Shown here: positions 1 through 11,148 of the stretch, one piece after another | Layout of the letters: each line of letters opens with the position of its first letter | How positions within the stretch are numbered: the stretch's first letter is position 1 | Assembly (NCBI RefSeq): GCF_009650765.1 | Contig: NZ_CP045740.1 | Span: 3,634,001 to 3,698,000, forward strand | Direction of reading: 5' to 3' | From: Streptomyces sp. SUK 48 | GTDB lineage: Bacteria > Actinomycetota > Actinomycetes > Streptomycetales > Streptomycetaceae | DNA length: 64,000 bases | Notes under the pieces: model-generated | Database searches by the model: none | Told to the model about the DNA's origin: nothing | What the model saw: the letters and a program-made list of their open reading frames with translations, nothing else | Position numbers and translations under genes: made by a program

Positions 1-1658
1 CGGGTCGGTCGCGGGGCGGCCGCCCGGCAGCAGCTCGGGCAGCGCGCCGGCCTCCAGGGCGCCGCGCTCCCCGGCCCGGCGCGGAATCCACACCAGCCGG
101 GCGCCGGTCGCGGTCGCGGCCCGTACGGCGGCGGTGAACCCGCCGGCGACCGAGGCCAGCCGCTCCCCCACGACGATGACGGCGCCCTCGCCGCGCAGCG
201 CCTCGGCGGCCCGGGTGCCGGGGGCCTCCAGGCCGACGCCGCTCGCGAGCGCGTCCAGCCACTCGGTCTCGGTGCCGGGCGCGGCCGGCAGCAGGGTGCC
301 GCCCGCCTTCTGAAGGCCCCGGGTGGCGTGCGTGGCCAGCGAGAACACCAGCTGCTTGTGCTGACGCCACGCCTTGCGCAGCCGCAGGAAGACGCCGGGG
401 GCCTCCTCCTCCGCCTCCAGGCCGACGAGCAGCACGGCGGGCGCCTTCTCCAGCGAGGAGTACGTGACCCCCGTACCTCCCCCGGACTCCGTCCCGGGGG
501 CCCAGAGGTCACGGCCGCGGCCCGCCACCCGGGCGGCGAGGAAGCCGGCTTCCTCGACGCTGTGCGCCCGGGCGCGGAAATCGATGTCGTTGGTGGCCAG
601 GGCGACCCGCGCGAACTTGCTGTACGCGTAGGCGTCCTCGACGGTCAGCCGGCCGCCGGTCAGGACGGCCGCCCGGGAGCGGGCCGCGGTCAGACCGCGC
701 GCCGCCGCCTCCAGCGCCTCCGGCCAGGACGCGGGCACCAGGGCGCCGTCGGCGCTCCGCACCAGCGGCGTGTCGAGGCGGTCCTTGAGCTGGGCGTAGC
801 GGAAGCCGAAGCGCCCCTTGTCGCAGATCCACTCCTCGTTGACCTCGGGGTCGTCGGCCGCGAGCCGCCGCATGACCTTGCCCCGCCGGTGGTCGGTGCG
901 GGTGGCGCAGCCGCCCGCGCAGTGCTCGCACACCGAGGGCGAGGAGACCAGGTCGAAGGGGCGGGAGCGGAAGCGGTAGGCCGCCGAGGTGAGCGCTCCC
1001 ACGGGGCAGATCTGGATGGTGTTCCCGGAGAAGTACGACTCGAAGGGGTCGCCCTCGCCGGTGCCGACCTGCTGGAGCGCGCCCCGCTCGATCAGCTCGA
1101 TCATCGGGTCGCCCGCGATCTGGTTGGAGAAGCGGGTGCAGCGCGCGCACAGCACGCAGCGCTCGCGGTCCAGCAGCACCTGGGTGGAGATCGGGACCGG
1201 CTTCTCGTAGGTGCGCTTGCGGCCCTCGAAGCGGGACTCGGCGTTGCCGTGCGACATGGCCTGGTTCTGCAGCGGGCACTCGCCGCCCTTGTCGCAGACC
1301 GGGCAGTCCAGCGGGTGGTTGATGAGCAGCAGCTCCATCACACCGTGCTGGGCCTTCTCGGCGACCGGGGAGGTCAGCTGGGTGCGCACCACCATGCCGT
1401 CGGTGCAGGTGATGGTGCAGGAGGCCATCGGCTTGCGCTGGCCCTCCACCTCCACGATGCACTGCCGGCAGGCGCCCGCCGGGTCGAGCAGGGGGTGGTC
1501 GCAGAAGCGGGGGATCTCGATGCCGAGCTGTTCGGCGGCCCGGATGACCAGGGTGCCCTTGGGCACGCTGATCTCGATGCCGTCGATCGTCAGCGTGACG
1601 AGGTCCGCCGGCGGGCGGGCCGCCTCTCCGCCGCCCGCGGGGGCGCTGGTGGTCACGG

Positions 1659-1662
<4 letters not shown>
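1..1662 (-). CDS. nuoG: NADH-quinone oxidoreductase subunit G (partial, runs off left edge)
   Basis: This is the 75-kDa-type iron-sulfur subunit of respiratory complex I, which carries electrons from the NuoF flavin along FeS clusters toward the membrane arm. Only the first 554 codons are in the window; the C-terminus lies beyond base 1. An N-terminal 2Fe-2S ferredoxin domain (residues about 12-95, Cys motifs around RFCDHP and [10 protein letters not shown]) is followed by [17 protein letters not shown] and the 4Fe-4S block CVLCARC/CPVGAL. A second cluster motif, CEHCAGGC, starts the molybdopterin-oxidoreductase-like domain. The ATG start at 1662 overlaps the nuoF stop (ATGA), so the two are translationally coupled in the nuo operon. 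Assignment is firm. Confidence 0.96.
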
Positions 1663-3003
<1,341 letters not shown>

Positions 3004-3004
<1 letters not shown>

Positions 3005-3870
3005 CACTCCCCCTCCTCGGCGGCAGGCCCTGCCGGGTGCGCGGGATCGGAGGCCGAGGTCTCCTGCGGCGCGTCATGGGAGCTGGGGTGCTCGGCCGGG
3101 GACGGCTCGGGCACCGGCTCCCGCGGCGGGTCCTGCGGGCCGCCGCGCGGATGGACCACGCGCGCGGGCGCGGACTCGCCCTTGGCCAGGCGCAGGCCGA
3201 CCAGCGAGGCGGGTCCGGCGCTGCCGCCCTCCTCGACGGCCCCGGGCCGCTCGTCCGGGAAGCCGGCCAGGATGCGGGCGGTCTCCTTGAAGGTGCACAC
3301 GCGCGCGCCCCGGGTGGGCTGTACGTCCCGGCCGGCGCGCAGGTCGTCGACCAGGTCCCGGGCGCTCGCGGGCGTCTGGTTGTCGAAGAACTCCCAGTTG
3401 ACCATCACGACCGGCGCGAAGTCGCAGGCCGCGTTGCACTCGATGTGCTCCAGGGTGACCTTGCCGTCCTCGGTGGTCTCCCCGTTGCCCACGCCCAGGT
3501 GTTCCTGGAGGGACTCGAAGATCGCGTCGCCGCCCATCACCGCGCACAGGGTGTTGGTGCACACCCCCACCTGGTAGTCGCCGGAGGGCCGGCGCCGGTA
3601 CATGGTGTAGAAGGTGGCCACCGCGGTGACCTCGGCGGTGGTCAGGCCGAGCGTCTGGGCGCAGAACCGCATTCCGGTGCGCGTGACATGGCCCTCCTCG
3701 GACTGCACGAGGTGGAGCAGCGGCAGCAGGGCGGAGCGGGAGTCCGGGTAGCGCGCCACGATCTCGCGCGCGTCCGCCGCCAGCCGCTCCCGTACGTCGT
3801 CCGGGTAGGCGGGCGCGGGCGGTTCGGGCATGCCCAGGCTGACGCCCCGCTCCGAAGAAGAGGTGGTCAC
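3004..3870 (-). CDS. nuoE: NADH-quinone oxidoreductase subunit E
   Basis: NuoE is the 24-kDa-type 2Fe-2S subunit that partners NuoF in the NADH dehydrogenase module of complex I. The thioredoxin-like 2Fe-2S domain is visible, with ligand pairs CTNTLC and CNAACDF separated by about 40 residues. At 288 aa the protein is longer than most NuoE. The extra length is a Pro/Ser/Glu-rich tail after about residue 215 that looks disordered, as in other actinomycete NuoE. The GTG start at 3870 overlaps the nuoD stop (GTGA). The next in-frame alternative, ATG at the MPEPPAP position, is less well placed. Confidence 0.95.
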
Positions 3871-5189
3871 CGGTCGACGCCTCCCATCACGGGGTCGATG
3901 GACGCGACGGCGACGATCACGTCGGCGACCTGGCCGCCCTCGCACATCGCCGCCATGGCCTGAAGATTGGTGAACGACGGGTCGCGGAAGTGGACCCGGT
4001 AGGGGCGGGTGCCGCCGTCGGAGACCGCGTGCACGCCGAGCTCGCCCTTGGGGGACTCGACGGCCGCGTACGCCTGGCCCGGCGGGACCCGGAAGCCCTC
4101 GGTGACCAGCTTGAAGTGGTGGATCAGGGCCTCCATGGAGGTGCCCATGATCTTCTTGATGTGGTCGAGGGAGTTGCCGAGTCCGTCCGGGCCGAGGGCC
4201 AGCTGGGCGGGCCAGGCGATCTTCTTGTCGGCGACCATGACCGGGCCGGGCGCCAGCCGGTCCAGGCACTGCTCGATGATCCCGAGCGACTGGCGCATCT
4301 CCTCGAGGCGGATCAGGAAGCGGCCGTAGGCGTCGCAGCTGTCGGCGGTGGGGACCTCGAAGTCGTACGTCTCGTAGTCGCAGTACGGCCGGCTCTTGCG
4401 CAGGTCGTGCGGCAGGCCGGTGGCGCGCAGGATCGGGCCGGTCGCGCCGAGGGCCATGCAGCCGGCCAGGTCGAGATAGCCGATGTCGCCCATGCGGGCC
4501 TTGAAGATGGGGTTCCCGGTGGCGAGCTTGTCGTACTCCGGGAGGTTTCGGCGCATCTTCTTGACGAACTCGCGGATCTGGTCGACCGCGCCGGGCGGCA
4601 GGTCCTGGGCGAGTCCGCCGGGGCGGATGTACGCGTGGTTCATCCGCAGGCCGGTGATCAGCTCATAGAGGTCGAGAATCATTTCACGATCACGGAAGCC
4701 GTAGATCATGATCGTGGTCGCGCCCAGCTCCATGCCGCCGGTGGCGATGCACACCAGGTGGGAGGACATCCGGTTCAGCTCCATCAGGAGCACCCGGATG
4801 ATCTTGGCGCGGTCGGTGATGTCGTCCTCGATGCCGAGGAGCTTCTCCACGGCGAGGCAGTAGCCGGTCTCGTTGAAGAAGGACGTCAGGTAGTCCATGC
4901 GCGTGACGAAGGTGGTGCCCTGCGTCCACGTGCGGAATTCGAGGTTCTTCTCGATGCCGGTGTGCAGGTAGCCGATGCCGCAGCGGGCCTCGGTGACCGT
5001 CTCGCCGTCGATCTCCAGGATCAGCCGGAGCACCCCGTGGGTGGAGGGGTGCTGGGGACCCATGTTGACGACGATGCGCTCGTCGTCGGAGCGGGCCGCC
5101 GACTGGACGACCTCGTCCCAGTCGCCACCGGTGACCGTGTAGACGGTGCCCTCGGTGGTTTCGCGTGCCGATGCGGACTGAGTGCTCAC
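3867..5189 (-). CDS. nuoD: NADH-quinone oxidoreductase subunit D
   Basis: NuoD is the 49-kDa-type subunit of complex I, related to the large subunit of NiFe hydrogenases; with NuoB it forms the quinone-binding site at the peripheral arm. The protein has 440 aa. Family hallmarks are [13 protein letters not shown] near residue 43, [10 protein letters not shown], the conserved HAYIRPGG loop and the C-terminal [11 protein letters not shown]. The first 35 residues are a variable extension typical of actinomycetes. GTG start at 5189 overlaps the nuoC stop as GTGA; the stop overlaps the nuoE start likewise. Confidence 0.97.
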   Translation of the reverse strand: MSTQSASARETTEGTVYTVTGGDWDEVVQSAARSDDERIVVNMGPQHPSTHGVLRLILEIDGETVTEARCGIGYLHTGIEKNLEFRTWTQGTTFVTRMDYLTSFFNETGYCLAVEKLLGIEDDITDRAKIIRVLLMELNRMSSHLVCIATGGMELGATTIMIYGFRDREMILDLYELITGLRMNHAYIRPGGLAQDLPPGAVDQIREFVKKMRRNLPEYDKLATGNPIFKARMGDIGYLDLAGCMALGATGPILRATGLPHDLRKSRPYCDYETYDFEVPTADSCDAYGRFLIRLEEMRQSLGIIEQCLDRLAPGPVMVADKKIAWPAQLALGPDGLGNSLDHIKKIMGTSMEALIHHFKLVTEGFRVPPGQAYAAVESPKGELGVHAVSDGGTRPYRVHFRDPSFTNLQAMAAMCEGGQVADVIVAVASIDPVMGGVDR

Positions 5190-5944
5190 GAGTACGACCT
5201 CCGCTGGTCCGGAGCCGGGATCTGGGCGCCCTTGTACTCGACGGGGATGCCGCCGAGCGGGTAGTCCTTGCGCTGCGGGTGGCCCTGCCAGTCGTCCGGC
5301 ATCATGATCCGCGTCAGGGCCGGGTGGCCGTCGAAGACGATCCCGAAGAAGTCGTACGTCTCGCGTTCGTGCCAGTCGTTGGTGGGATACACGGGGACCA
5401 GGGACGGGATGCGCGGGTCGGTGTCCGGGGCGCCGACCTCCAGGCGGATCAGCCGGTTGTGGGTGATCGAGCGCAGGTGGTAGACGGCGTGCAGCTCGCG
5501 GCCCTTGTCGCCCGGGTAGTGCACGCCGCTGACGCCGGTGCACAGTTCGAAGCGCAGGGCGGGGTCGTCGCGCAGGGTGCGGGCGACCCGGAGCAGGTGC
5601 TCGCGCTCGACGTGGAAGGTGAGTTCGCCGCGGTCGACGACCGTCTTCTCGATGGCGTTGGCCGGCAGCAGGCCCTGTTCCTCCAGGGCTCCCTCCAGCT
5701 CGTCGGCGACCTCGTCGAACCAGCCGCCGTAGGGCCGGCTCGCCGGACCGGGCAGCCGGACCGAGCGGACCAGGCCCCCGTAGCCGGAGGTGTCGCCGCC
5801 GTTGTTCGCGCCGAACATGCCGCGCTGGACGCGGATCTCCTCGCCGCCCTGGCCGCGCTGGCCGGGGAGGTTGGAGGCGGAGAGATCCTTCTCGGGGTTC
5901 ACCCCGTTCGCCCCGTCGCCGTGGGTGCCGTTCGCGTCGCTCAC
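5186..5944 (-). CDS. nuoC: NADH-quinone oxidoreductase subunit C
   Basis: NuoC is the 30-kDa-type subunit of complex I, part of the connecting module with NuoB, D and I. The signature [17 protein letters not shown] is present, followed by [21 protein letters not shown], which is diagnostic. The protein is 252 aa with a Gly/Asn-rich N-terminal extension of about 60 residues. GTG start at 5944 overlaps the nuoB stop. It is separate from nuoD, unlike the fused NuoCD of enterobacteria. Confidence 0.96.
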   Translation of the reverse strand: MSDANGTHGDGANGVNPEKDLSASNLPGQRGQGGEEIRVQRGMFGANNGGDTSGYGGLVRSVRLPGPASRPYGGWFDEVADELEGALEEQGLLPANAIEKTVVDRGELTFHVEREHLLRVARTLRDDPALRFELCTGVSGVHYPGDKGRELHAVYHLRSITHNRLIRLEVGAPDTDPRIPSLVPVYPTNDWHERETYDFFGIVFDGHPALTRIMMPDDWQGHPQRKDYPLGGIPVEYKGAQIPAPDQRRSYS

Positions 5945-6495
5945 CGCAGCAGCCCCTTCATCTCGATGGTGGGCAGTGCCTTGAGCGCCGCCTCCTCCGC
6001 CTCGCGGGCCGCTTCCTCGGCGTTCACCCCGAGCTTGGTGGACTGGATCTTCTGGTGGAGCTTGAGGATCGCGTCCATCAGCATCTCGGGCCGGGGCGGG
6101 CAGCCGGGCAGATAGATGTCGACCGGGACGATGTGGTCGACGCCCTGGACGATCGCGTAGTTGTTGAACATGCCGCCCGAGGAGGCGCAGACGCCCATGG
6201 AGATCACCCACTTGGGGTTGGGCATCTGGTCGTAGACCTGCCGCAGGACCGGCGCCATCTTCTGGCTGACCCGGCCGGCCACGATCATCAGGTCCGCCTG
6301 GCGCGGTGAACCGCGGAAGACCTCCATGCCGAAGCGCGCGAGGTCGTAGCGGCCGGCGCCGGTGGTCATCATCTCGATGGCACAGCAGGCCAGGCCGAAG
6401 GTGGCCGGGAAGACGGATGCCTTGCGCACCCAGCCCGCGGCCTGTTCCACGGTGGTCAGCAGGAAGCCGCTCGGCAGCTTTTCTTCGAGTCCCAT
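5941..6495 (-). CDS. nuoB: NADH-quinone oxidoreductase subunit B
   Basis: NuoB carries cluster N2, the last FeS centre before menaquinone. The 184-aa protein has the adjacent cysteines of [11 protein letters not shown], then [10 protein letters not shown] and LPGCPPRPE, which together supply the 4Fe-4S ligands. The C-terminal 40 residues are charged and alanine-rich. It lies 15 bases downstream of nuoA and overlaps nuoC by 4 bases. Confidence 0.97.
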   Translation of the reverse strand: MGLEEKLPSGFLLTTVEQAAGWVRKASVFPATFGLACCAIEMMTTGAGRYDLARFGMEVFRGSPRQADLMIVAGRVSQKMAPVLRQVYDQMPNPKWVISMGVCASSGGMFNNYAIVQGVDHIVPVDIYLPGCPPRPEMLMDAILKLHQKIQSTKLGVNAEEAAREAEEAALKALPTIEMKGLLR

Positions 6496-6510
6496 GTCTT
6501 ATATGGCCCC

Positions 6511-6870
6511 TCAGTCCCATTCCAGGCCGCCGCGCCGCCATACGTACGCGTACGCGACGAAGACGGTGAGCACGAAGAGCAGCATCTCCACGAGCCCGAA
6601 AAGCCCCAGGGCGTCGAAGGTGACGGCCCAGGGGTAGAGGAAGACGATCTCGATGTCGAAGACGATGAAGAGCATCGCCGTCAGGTAGTACTTGATGGGG
6701 AAGCGCCCGCCGCCGGCCGGCGTGGGGGTCGGCTCGATGCCGCACTCGTAGGCTTCGAGCTTGGCGCGGTTGTACCGCTTCGGACCGATCAGCGTGGCCA
6801 TGACCACGGAGAAGATCGCAAAGCCTGCCCCGAGGGCTCCCAGTACGAGGATGGGCGCATAGGCGTTCAC
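6511..6870 (-). CDS. nuoA: NADH-quinone oxidoreductase subunit A
   Basis: NuoA is a small membrane subunit of complex I near the quinone channel. The 119-aa protein has three predicted membrane helices (about residues 5-30, 62-84 and 88-112). The conserved loop with YECGIEPTP holds the cysteine that becomes exposed during the active/deactive transition in homologues, followed by [15 protein letters not shown]. It starts with GTG at 6870 behind a GAGGAG ribosome site and is the first gene of the operon. Confidence 0.97.
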   Translation of the reverse strand: MNAYAPILVLGALGAGFAIFSVVMATLIGPKRYNRAKLEAYECGIEPTPTPAGGGRFPIKYYLTAMLFIVFDIEIVFLYPWAVTFDALGLFGLVEMLLFVLTVFVAYAYVWRRGGLEWD

Positions 6871-6937
6871 CGCTCCTCGCTCCTCTCAGTCGGCACTGAC
6901 TGCTGGCGGTTCGCTGGGCCGATGAAGATCGAGAACA

Positions 6938-6953
6938 TGTGAAGCAGGTCACA
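6938..6953. promoter_or_regulatory. Rex-type redox operator upstream of nuoA
   Basis: The sequence is TGTGA-AGCAGG-TCACA, a perfect 5-6-5 inverted repeat matching the core of the Rex operator TGTGAACNNNTTCACA. It lies 68 bases upstream of the nuoA start. Rex senses the NADH/NAD+ ratio and is known to control nuoA in Streptomyces coelicolor, so derepression at high NADH is expected here. rex itself is not in the window. Confidence 0.75.
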
Positions 6954-7285
6954 AGCCCAACTGCTCCGCATCCTATGCCCGCCGATCTGTGATCTGCGAC
7001 ACGGGGTATTCCACAAGCTTTGTGATCTCCACCACCTGACGAAGGATCATGAAGTCGGATGATGGCTGATCTTCATACACGAAGCGTTCAGTTGATCACT
7101 AGAAGTGACAATTTCGCCTGTCATCGCAGGCCAAAGAGGTCGTCTCAATATCAAGAGAGTTCGCCTGCATGCAAATTGGCGCTGGGCAACCGATCTTGAT
7201 AGGGGATCTCGCACACACGTCGGCGTGTGCATGTGTTCACGAACTCCCCCCACGCGCGGGACGCCGGCCCCGCGGCGGGCGTTCC

Positions 7286-7299
7286 GTGACCTCAGTCAC
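7286..7299. promoter_or_regulatory. Possible Crp (cAMP receptor protein) site
   Basis: GTGACCTCAGTCAC fits the Streptomyces Crp consensus GTG-N6-GNCAC and is itself an inverted repeat (GTGAC/GTCAC). It lies about 240 bases upstream of the NlpC/P60 start. Position relative to a promoter is unknown. Confidence 0.4.
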
Positions 7300-7386
7300 A
7301 GACACAGCCGCCTCCCAGGAACCGGGGTTGGCCAACCACATCAACCGGTGGTAAGCGCGGGGCAATTCGGACGTAATGATCAAAGA

Positions 7387-7410
7387 CCGTGATCAAGGGC
7401 TTGATCACGG
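7387..7410. promoter_or_regulatory. Perfect hairpin in the leader of the NlpC/P60 gene
   Basis: CCGTGATCAA and TTGATCACGG form a 10-bp perfect stem with a GGGC loop, followed by a smaller hairpin (GGGCG-ACA-CGCCC, 7443-7455). Cell-wall hydrolase genes of Streptomyces often have structured leaders, some of them c-di-AMP riboswitches. The riboswitch consensus could not be matched here by eye. The hairpin could equally be a protein-binding palindrome. Confidence 0.45.
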
Positions 7411-7539
7411 GCGCCCGCAATGTCCGTTACGGCGTCAATAAAGGGCGACACGCCCGGGGTTTGAGGTCTCGATCCTGCAACTGTGGCGCAGCACACGTTT
7501 CTTGAAGATGTGGAGGAGCTGCTGATACCGGTTGTTCCC

Positions 7540-8376
7540 ATGTCCCACACCGCTCACATACGCAGCCACCGGAAGCCCCGCCGCAGCGCGTCGTCCCTCG
7601 CGATGCGGGCCGGAGTTGCCGGTGGCGTCCTCAGCACCCTGGCAGTCGCCGGGGCCGCCGGTCCGGCCAACGCGGCCGAGCCGGTGACGCAGACCCTCGA
7701 ACTGCCCACCCTCACGGCCGACCTGGCCACGCAGGCCGCCCAGTCCGCGGACGCCACCCAGCAGGCCGCGGCGAACTACCAGCTCCAGGCCGAGCGCGAC
7801 GCGGCCGCCGCGAAGGCCGCGAAGCAGGCCAAGTCGGACCTCGCCGACGCCAAGCAGAAGGCCGCCGACGCCAAGAAGAAGGCCGAGGAGGCCGCCCGCA
7901 AGGCCGCCGCCGAGCGCGCCACGCGCGGCACGACCCGGATCGCCCTCACGGCCGACGACACCTCCGGCTCCACCGGCACCAGCACCGGCACGGGCAGCAG
8001 CACCGGCTCCTCCACGGCCACCGGTTCCGCCGCCGCCGTCATCAGCTTCGTCAAGTCGCAGCTGGGCAAGGCGTACGTCTCCGGCGCCACCGGCCCCTCC
8101 GCGTACGACTGCTCGGGCCTGGTGCAGACCGCCTTCAAGCAGGTCGGCGTGAGCCTGCCGCGGGTCTCGCAGGACCAGTCGACCGCCGGCACCCAGGTCT
8201 CGCTGAGCGACCTCCAGCCCGGCGACATCCTGTACTGGGGCAGCGCGGGCAGCGCGTACCACGTCGCGGTGTACGTGGGCGACGGCATGTTCGTCGGCGC
8301 GCAGAACCCGTCCTCCGGCGTCTCGGAGCACCCGCTGTCGTACGACCAGCCGACGGGCGCCGTGCGCGTACTCTGA
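7540..8376 (+). CDS. Secreted NlpC/P60 family cell-wall endopeptidase
   Basis: This exported peptidoglycan hydrolase is likely to cleave stem peptides. From ATG 7540 the protein is 278 aa: a basic N-terminus with a hydrophobic core and an AxA-type cleavage region near residue 44 (PANAAEP), an Ala/Lys/Glu-rich coiled-coil (about 60-130), a Ser/Thr/Gly linker, and a C-terminal NlpC/P60 domain (about 165-278). The catalytic Cys is in AYDCSGLVQ, His in YHVAVYVG, and a polar third residue in AQNPSSG. The nearest purine-rich site (GGAGGAG) is about 21 bases upstream of the ATG, further than usual, so the start is less certain. A strong terminator follows at 8424-8460. Confidence 0.9.
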   Translation: MSHTAHIRSHRKPRRSASSLAMRAGVAGGVLSTLAVAGAAGPANAAEPVTQTLELPTLTADLATQAAQSADATQQAAANYQLQAERDAAAAKAAKQAKSDLADAKQKAADAKKKAEEAARKAAAERATRGTTRIALTADDTSGSTGTSTGTGSSTGSSTATGSAAAVISFVKSQLGKAYVSGATGPSAYDCSGLVQTAFKQVGVSLPRVSQDQSTAGTQVSLSDLQPGDILYWGSAGSAYHVAVYVGDGMFVGAQNPSSGVSEHPLSYDQPTGAVRVL

Positions 8377-8423
8377 GGTATCCCGTACCGTTTCACACAC
8401 TTGAGGTGCGTCTACGCGCCTCA

Positions 8424-8460
8424 CGCAGGGCCGCAGCCGCTCGGGGGCAGCGGCCCTGCG
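8424..8460 (+). terminator. Hairpin terminator after the NlpC/P60 gene
   Basis: A perfect 11-bp inverted repeat (CGCAGGGCCGC and its complement) encloses a 15-base loop, 48 bases after the stop codon and before the def ribosome site. There is no U-tract, which is common for Streptomyces terminators. Confidence 0.75.
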
Positions 8461-8529
8461 GCGTTCCCTGGCATGCTCGGGCCGGACCGCCGTACGGCGG
8501 TTTCGTCCACGAGTGAAGGAGAAGACGCG

Positions 8530-9189
8530 ATGCCACGCGTGTTCGTACAGGGCGCCCCCGCCGCCGAGTTCCCCCGGTACGCCCCCGAGGCCGCCCGGGG
8601 CGCGGTGCGCCGGATCACCGAGGTCGGCGAGGCGGTGCTGCACAAGCCCTGCCGCGACGTCACGGAGTTCGGGCCCGACCTCGCGGCGCTCATCGACGAC
8701 ATGTTCCGCACGATGTACGTCGCCGAGGGCGCCGGGCTCGCCGCGAATCAGGTCGGGGTCGATCTGCGCCTGTTCGTGTACGACTGCCCCGACGACGGCG
8801 GAAACCGGCATGTCGGACACATCGTCAACCCCGTGCTGGAATCACCCCTCGACGGGCGACGGCTGCTGGACGAGGGCGAGGGGTGTCTGTCGGTGCCGGG
8901 CGCGGTGATGGCGGTGCCGCGGCCCGACCGGGCGCTCGTGCGCGGCCGGGACCGGGACGGCAACGCGCTGGAGGTCGAGGGGACGGGCTACTTCGCCCGG
9001 TGCCTCGCGCACGAGACGGATCACACCAACGGGTACATCTACCTCGATCGGTTGACCAAGCGGGAGAAAAAGGACGCGCTGCGGCAGATGGGGGACCGGC
9101 GGGAGGAGGTCTACGCCCGCCGGTCCGCCAAGGAGGGCGTCGCTCAGCGCCTGATCACGCCTTCGGGGTCACCTTCGTCAACCCGTTGA
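8530..9189 (+). CDS. def: Peptide deformylase
   Basis: Peptide deformylase removes the N-formyl group from nascent proteins and uses a metal ion. All three motifs are intact: [18 protein letters not shown] (metal-binding Cys) and the HETDH helix (two metal-binding His and the catalytic Glu). The length of 219 aa is typical of actinomycete deformylases with an N-terminal extension. ATG 8530 is chosen because AAGGAG lies 8 bases upstream. Its 3' end overlaps the convergent flavoprotein gene by 35 bases. Streptomyces usually carries several deformylase genes, so this may be one of a set. Confidence 0.95.
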   Translation: MPRVFVQGAPAAEFPRYAPEAARGAVRRITEVGEAVLHKPCRDVTEFGPDLAALIDDMFRTMYVAEGAGLAANQVGVDLRLFVYDCPDDGGNRHVGHIVNPVLESPLDGRRLLDEGEGCLSVPGAVMAVPRPDRALVRGRDRDGNALEVEGTGYFARCLAHETDHTNGYIYLDRLTKREKKDALRQMGDRREEVYARRSAKEGVAQRLITPSGSPSSTR

Positions 9190-10438
9190 TGATCCGGTCC
9201 ATCGCGTCGCCGCCCGTCGGGTCGGTCAGGTTGGCCAGGAGTTTCAGGGTGAACTTCATCAGAACGGGGTGGGTCAGGCCGCGCTGGGCGGCGATCTGCA
9301 TGACCTTGGGGTTGCCGATGAGCTTCACGAAGGCGCGGCCGAGGTTGTAATAGCCGCCGTAGGTGTCCTTGAGGACGCGCGGGTAGCGCTGGAGGGCGAT
9401 CTCCCGCTGGGCCGGCGTCGCCCGCGCGTGTGCCTGGACGATGACGTCGGCGGCGATCTGGCCGGACTCCATGGCGTAGGCGATGCCTTCGCCGTTGAAG
9501 GGGTTCACCAGGCCGCCGGCGTCGCCGACCAGCAGCAGGCCCTTGGTGTAGTGCGGCTGCCGGTTGAAGGCCATCGGCAGCGCGGCGCCGCGGATCGGGC
9601 CGGTCATGTTCTCGGGGGTGTAGCCCCAGTCCTCGGGCATGGACGCGCACCATGCCTTGAGGATCTCGCGCCAGTCCAGCTCCTTGAAGGCGGCGGAGGT
9701 GTTGAGGACGCCGAGGCCGACGTTGGAGGTGCCGTCGCCCATGCCGAAGATCCAGCCGTAGCCGGGCAGCAGCCGCTCCTGCGCACCGCGCCGGTCCCAC
9801 AGCTCCAGCCAGGACTCCAGGTAGTCGTCGTCATGGCGGGGCGAGGTGAAGTACGTGCGCACCGCGACGCCCATCGGACGGTCCTCGCGGCGGTGCAGGC
9901 CCATCGCGAGGGACAGCCGGGTGGAGTTGCCGTCGGCCGCGACGACGAGCGGCGCGTGATAGCCGACCTCGCGCTTCTCCTCGCCGACCCTGGCCGTCAC
10001 CCCGGTGATGCGGCCGGTGCGCTCGTCCACGATCGGCCCGGAGACATTGCAGCGCTCGTACAGCCGCGCGCCCGCCTTCTGCGCGTTCCGGGCCAGGGTC
10101 TCGTCGAAGTCGTCGCGCTTGCGCACGAGTCCGTAGTTCGGGAAGGCCGCGAGATCCGGCCAGTCCAGCTGGAGGCGGGAGCCGCCGCCGATGATGCGCA
10201 GGCCCTTGTTGCGCAGCCAGCCGGCCTCCTCGGAGATGTCGATGCCCATGGCGACGAGCTGCTTGACCGCGCGCGGCGTGAGGCCGTCGCCGCACACCTT
10301 CTCGCGCGGGAACTCGGTCTTCTCCAGGAGCAGTACGTCGAGACCGGCCTTGGCCAGGTGGTACGCGGTCGCGGAGCCGGCTGGGCCCGCGCCCACGACG
10401 ATCACATCGGCGGAGTGGTCGGAGAGGGGCTCGGTCAC
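9155..10438 (-). CDS. Geranylgeranyl reductase family FAD-dependent oxidoreductase (possible menaquinone-tail reductase)
   Basis: This flavoprotein family saturates double bonds in isoprenoid chains. The 427-aa protein starts with the FAD-binding [17 protein letters not shown] (residues about 16-32), has the [10 protein letters not shown] motif of geranylgeranyl reductases, and ends its FAD domain with [18 protein letters not shown]. Streptomyces menaquinone has a partly hydrogenated nonaprenyl tail, and mycobacterial MenJ, a member of this family, does that reduction. The position beside menG and nuo makes the same role attractive here, but this is inference; archaeal-type lipid reductases are the other possibility. 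It converges on def, overlapping by 35 bases. Confidence 0.85.
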   Translation of the reverse strand: MTEPLSDHSADVIVVGAGPAGSATAYHLAKAGLDVLLLEKTEFPREKVCGDGLTPRAVKQLVAMGIDISEEAGWLRNKGLRIIGGGSRLQLDWPDLAAFPNYGLVRKRDDFDETLARNAQKAGARLYERCNVSGPIVDERTGRITGVTARVGEEKREVGYHAPLVVAADGNSTRLSLAMGLHRREDRPMGVAVRTYFTSPRHDDDYLESWLELWDRRGAQERLLPGYGWIFGMGDGTSNVGLGVLNTSAAFKELDWREILKAWCASMPEDWGYTPENMTGPIRGAALPMAFNRQPHYTKGLLLVGDAGGLVNPFNGEGIAYAMESGQIAADVIVQAHARATPAQREIALQRYPRVLKDTYGGYYNLGRAFVKLIGNPKVMQIAAQRGLTHPVLMKFTLKLLANLTDPTGGDAMDRIINGLTKVTPKA

Positions 10439-10535
10439 GGCGGGATCTCCCCAAGTTCGAAATCTGCGTGCCGACCGGCACTGGACATGGGCAGTCTATT
10501 CAGCGGAATAGATCACCCGGCTGAAGGGCTGCCCT

Positions 10536-11066
10536 GTGAACCGACCTCTCCCCGCACCGCGGCTGCGCGTTCCGACCCATGAGGACGCCCTGGCCTGGCA
10601 CCGGCTGTTCGCCGATCCCGAGGTGATGGAGTTCTACGGCGGCAAGCCCGCCGCGCTCTCCGTCTACGAGGAACTCACCGCGCGCCAGCGGCGGCACGAC
10701 GCGGAACGGGGCTTCTGCCTCTGGACGATCCTGGACGAGTCCGGCGAGGTCCTCGGCTTCACCGGCGCCCAGCCCTGGCTGCCGCAGTGGGGCCCGGTGG
10801 GCTCGACGGAGATCGGCTGGCGGCTCGGGCGGGCGCACTGGGGCAAGGGGTACGTCACCGCCGCCGCGCGCGAGACCCTGCGCCGGGTGCGGGAGGCGGG
10901 CGTACCGGACGTGGTGGCGATGGTGCGGCCGGGCAACGAGCGGTCCATCGCGGTGACCCGGCGCCTGGGCATGCGGGCCGCGGAGACGTACCCGCATCCG
11001 GTCCTGGAGGGCGGCGCGCTCTGCTTCCGCCTCGACCTCGACTCCCCTGTCGGTGACGCAGGGTAG
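10536..11066 (+). CDS. GNAT family N-acetyltransferase (RimJ/RimL-like)
   Basis: The 176-aa protein has the RimJ/L-type acetyltransferase layout: TPRLRVP-like beginning, IGWRLGRAHWGKGYVTAA as the acetyl-CoA binding motif A (R/Q-x-x-G-x-G/A region) and a final strand with NERSIAVTRRLGM. Substrate is unknown; relatives acetylate ribosomal protein N-termini, antibiotics or small amines. It is transcribed divergently from the flavoprotein gene, sharing a 97-base intergenic region. GTG start at 10536. Confidence 0.85.
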   Translation: MNRPLPAPRLRVPTHEDALAWHRLFADPEVMEFYGGKPAALSVYEELTARQRRHDAERGFCLWTILDESGEVLGFTGAQPWLPQWGPVGSTEIGWRLGRAHWGKGYVTAAARETLRRVREAGVPDVVAMVRPGNERSIAVTRRLGMRAAETYPHPVLEGGALCFRLDLDSPVGDAG

Positions 11067-11148
11067 CCGTCTGTCACAGTAAGGCAGCGACTTCTTCCGG
11101 CCGCACGGCACCGGAGTTACCCTTCCAGTACCGCTGGGGGTGACATCT

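Larger units (their letters stand above)
6871..7539. promoter_or_regulatory. Divergent intergenic region between nuoA and the NlpC/P60 gene
   Basis: This 669-base stretch is clearly more AT-rich than its surroundings and holds no convincing gene. Its left part must contain the nuo promoter, with a Rex-type operator at 6938-6953. A second short palindrome, CACAA-GCT-TTGTG, lies near 7012-7024. The right part holds a Crp-like site, a perfect 10-bp hairpin and the leader of the downstream cell-wall hydrolase gene. Confidence 0.7.

Noticed and set aside
7047..7253. Small minus-strand frame in the nuoA/NlpC spacer
   Set aside because: No ribosome site or codon bias, and composition is AT-rich regulatory DNA.
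7320..7539. c-di-AMP (ydaO-type) riboswitch before the cell-wall hydrolase gene
   Set aside because: Expected by gene type, but the conserved blocks could not be found by eye. Only plain hairpins are reported.
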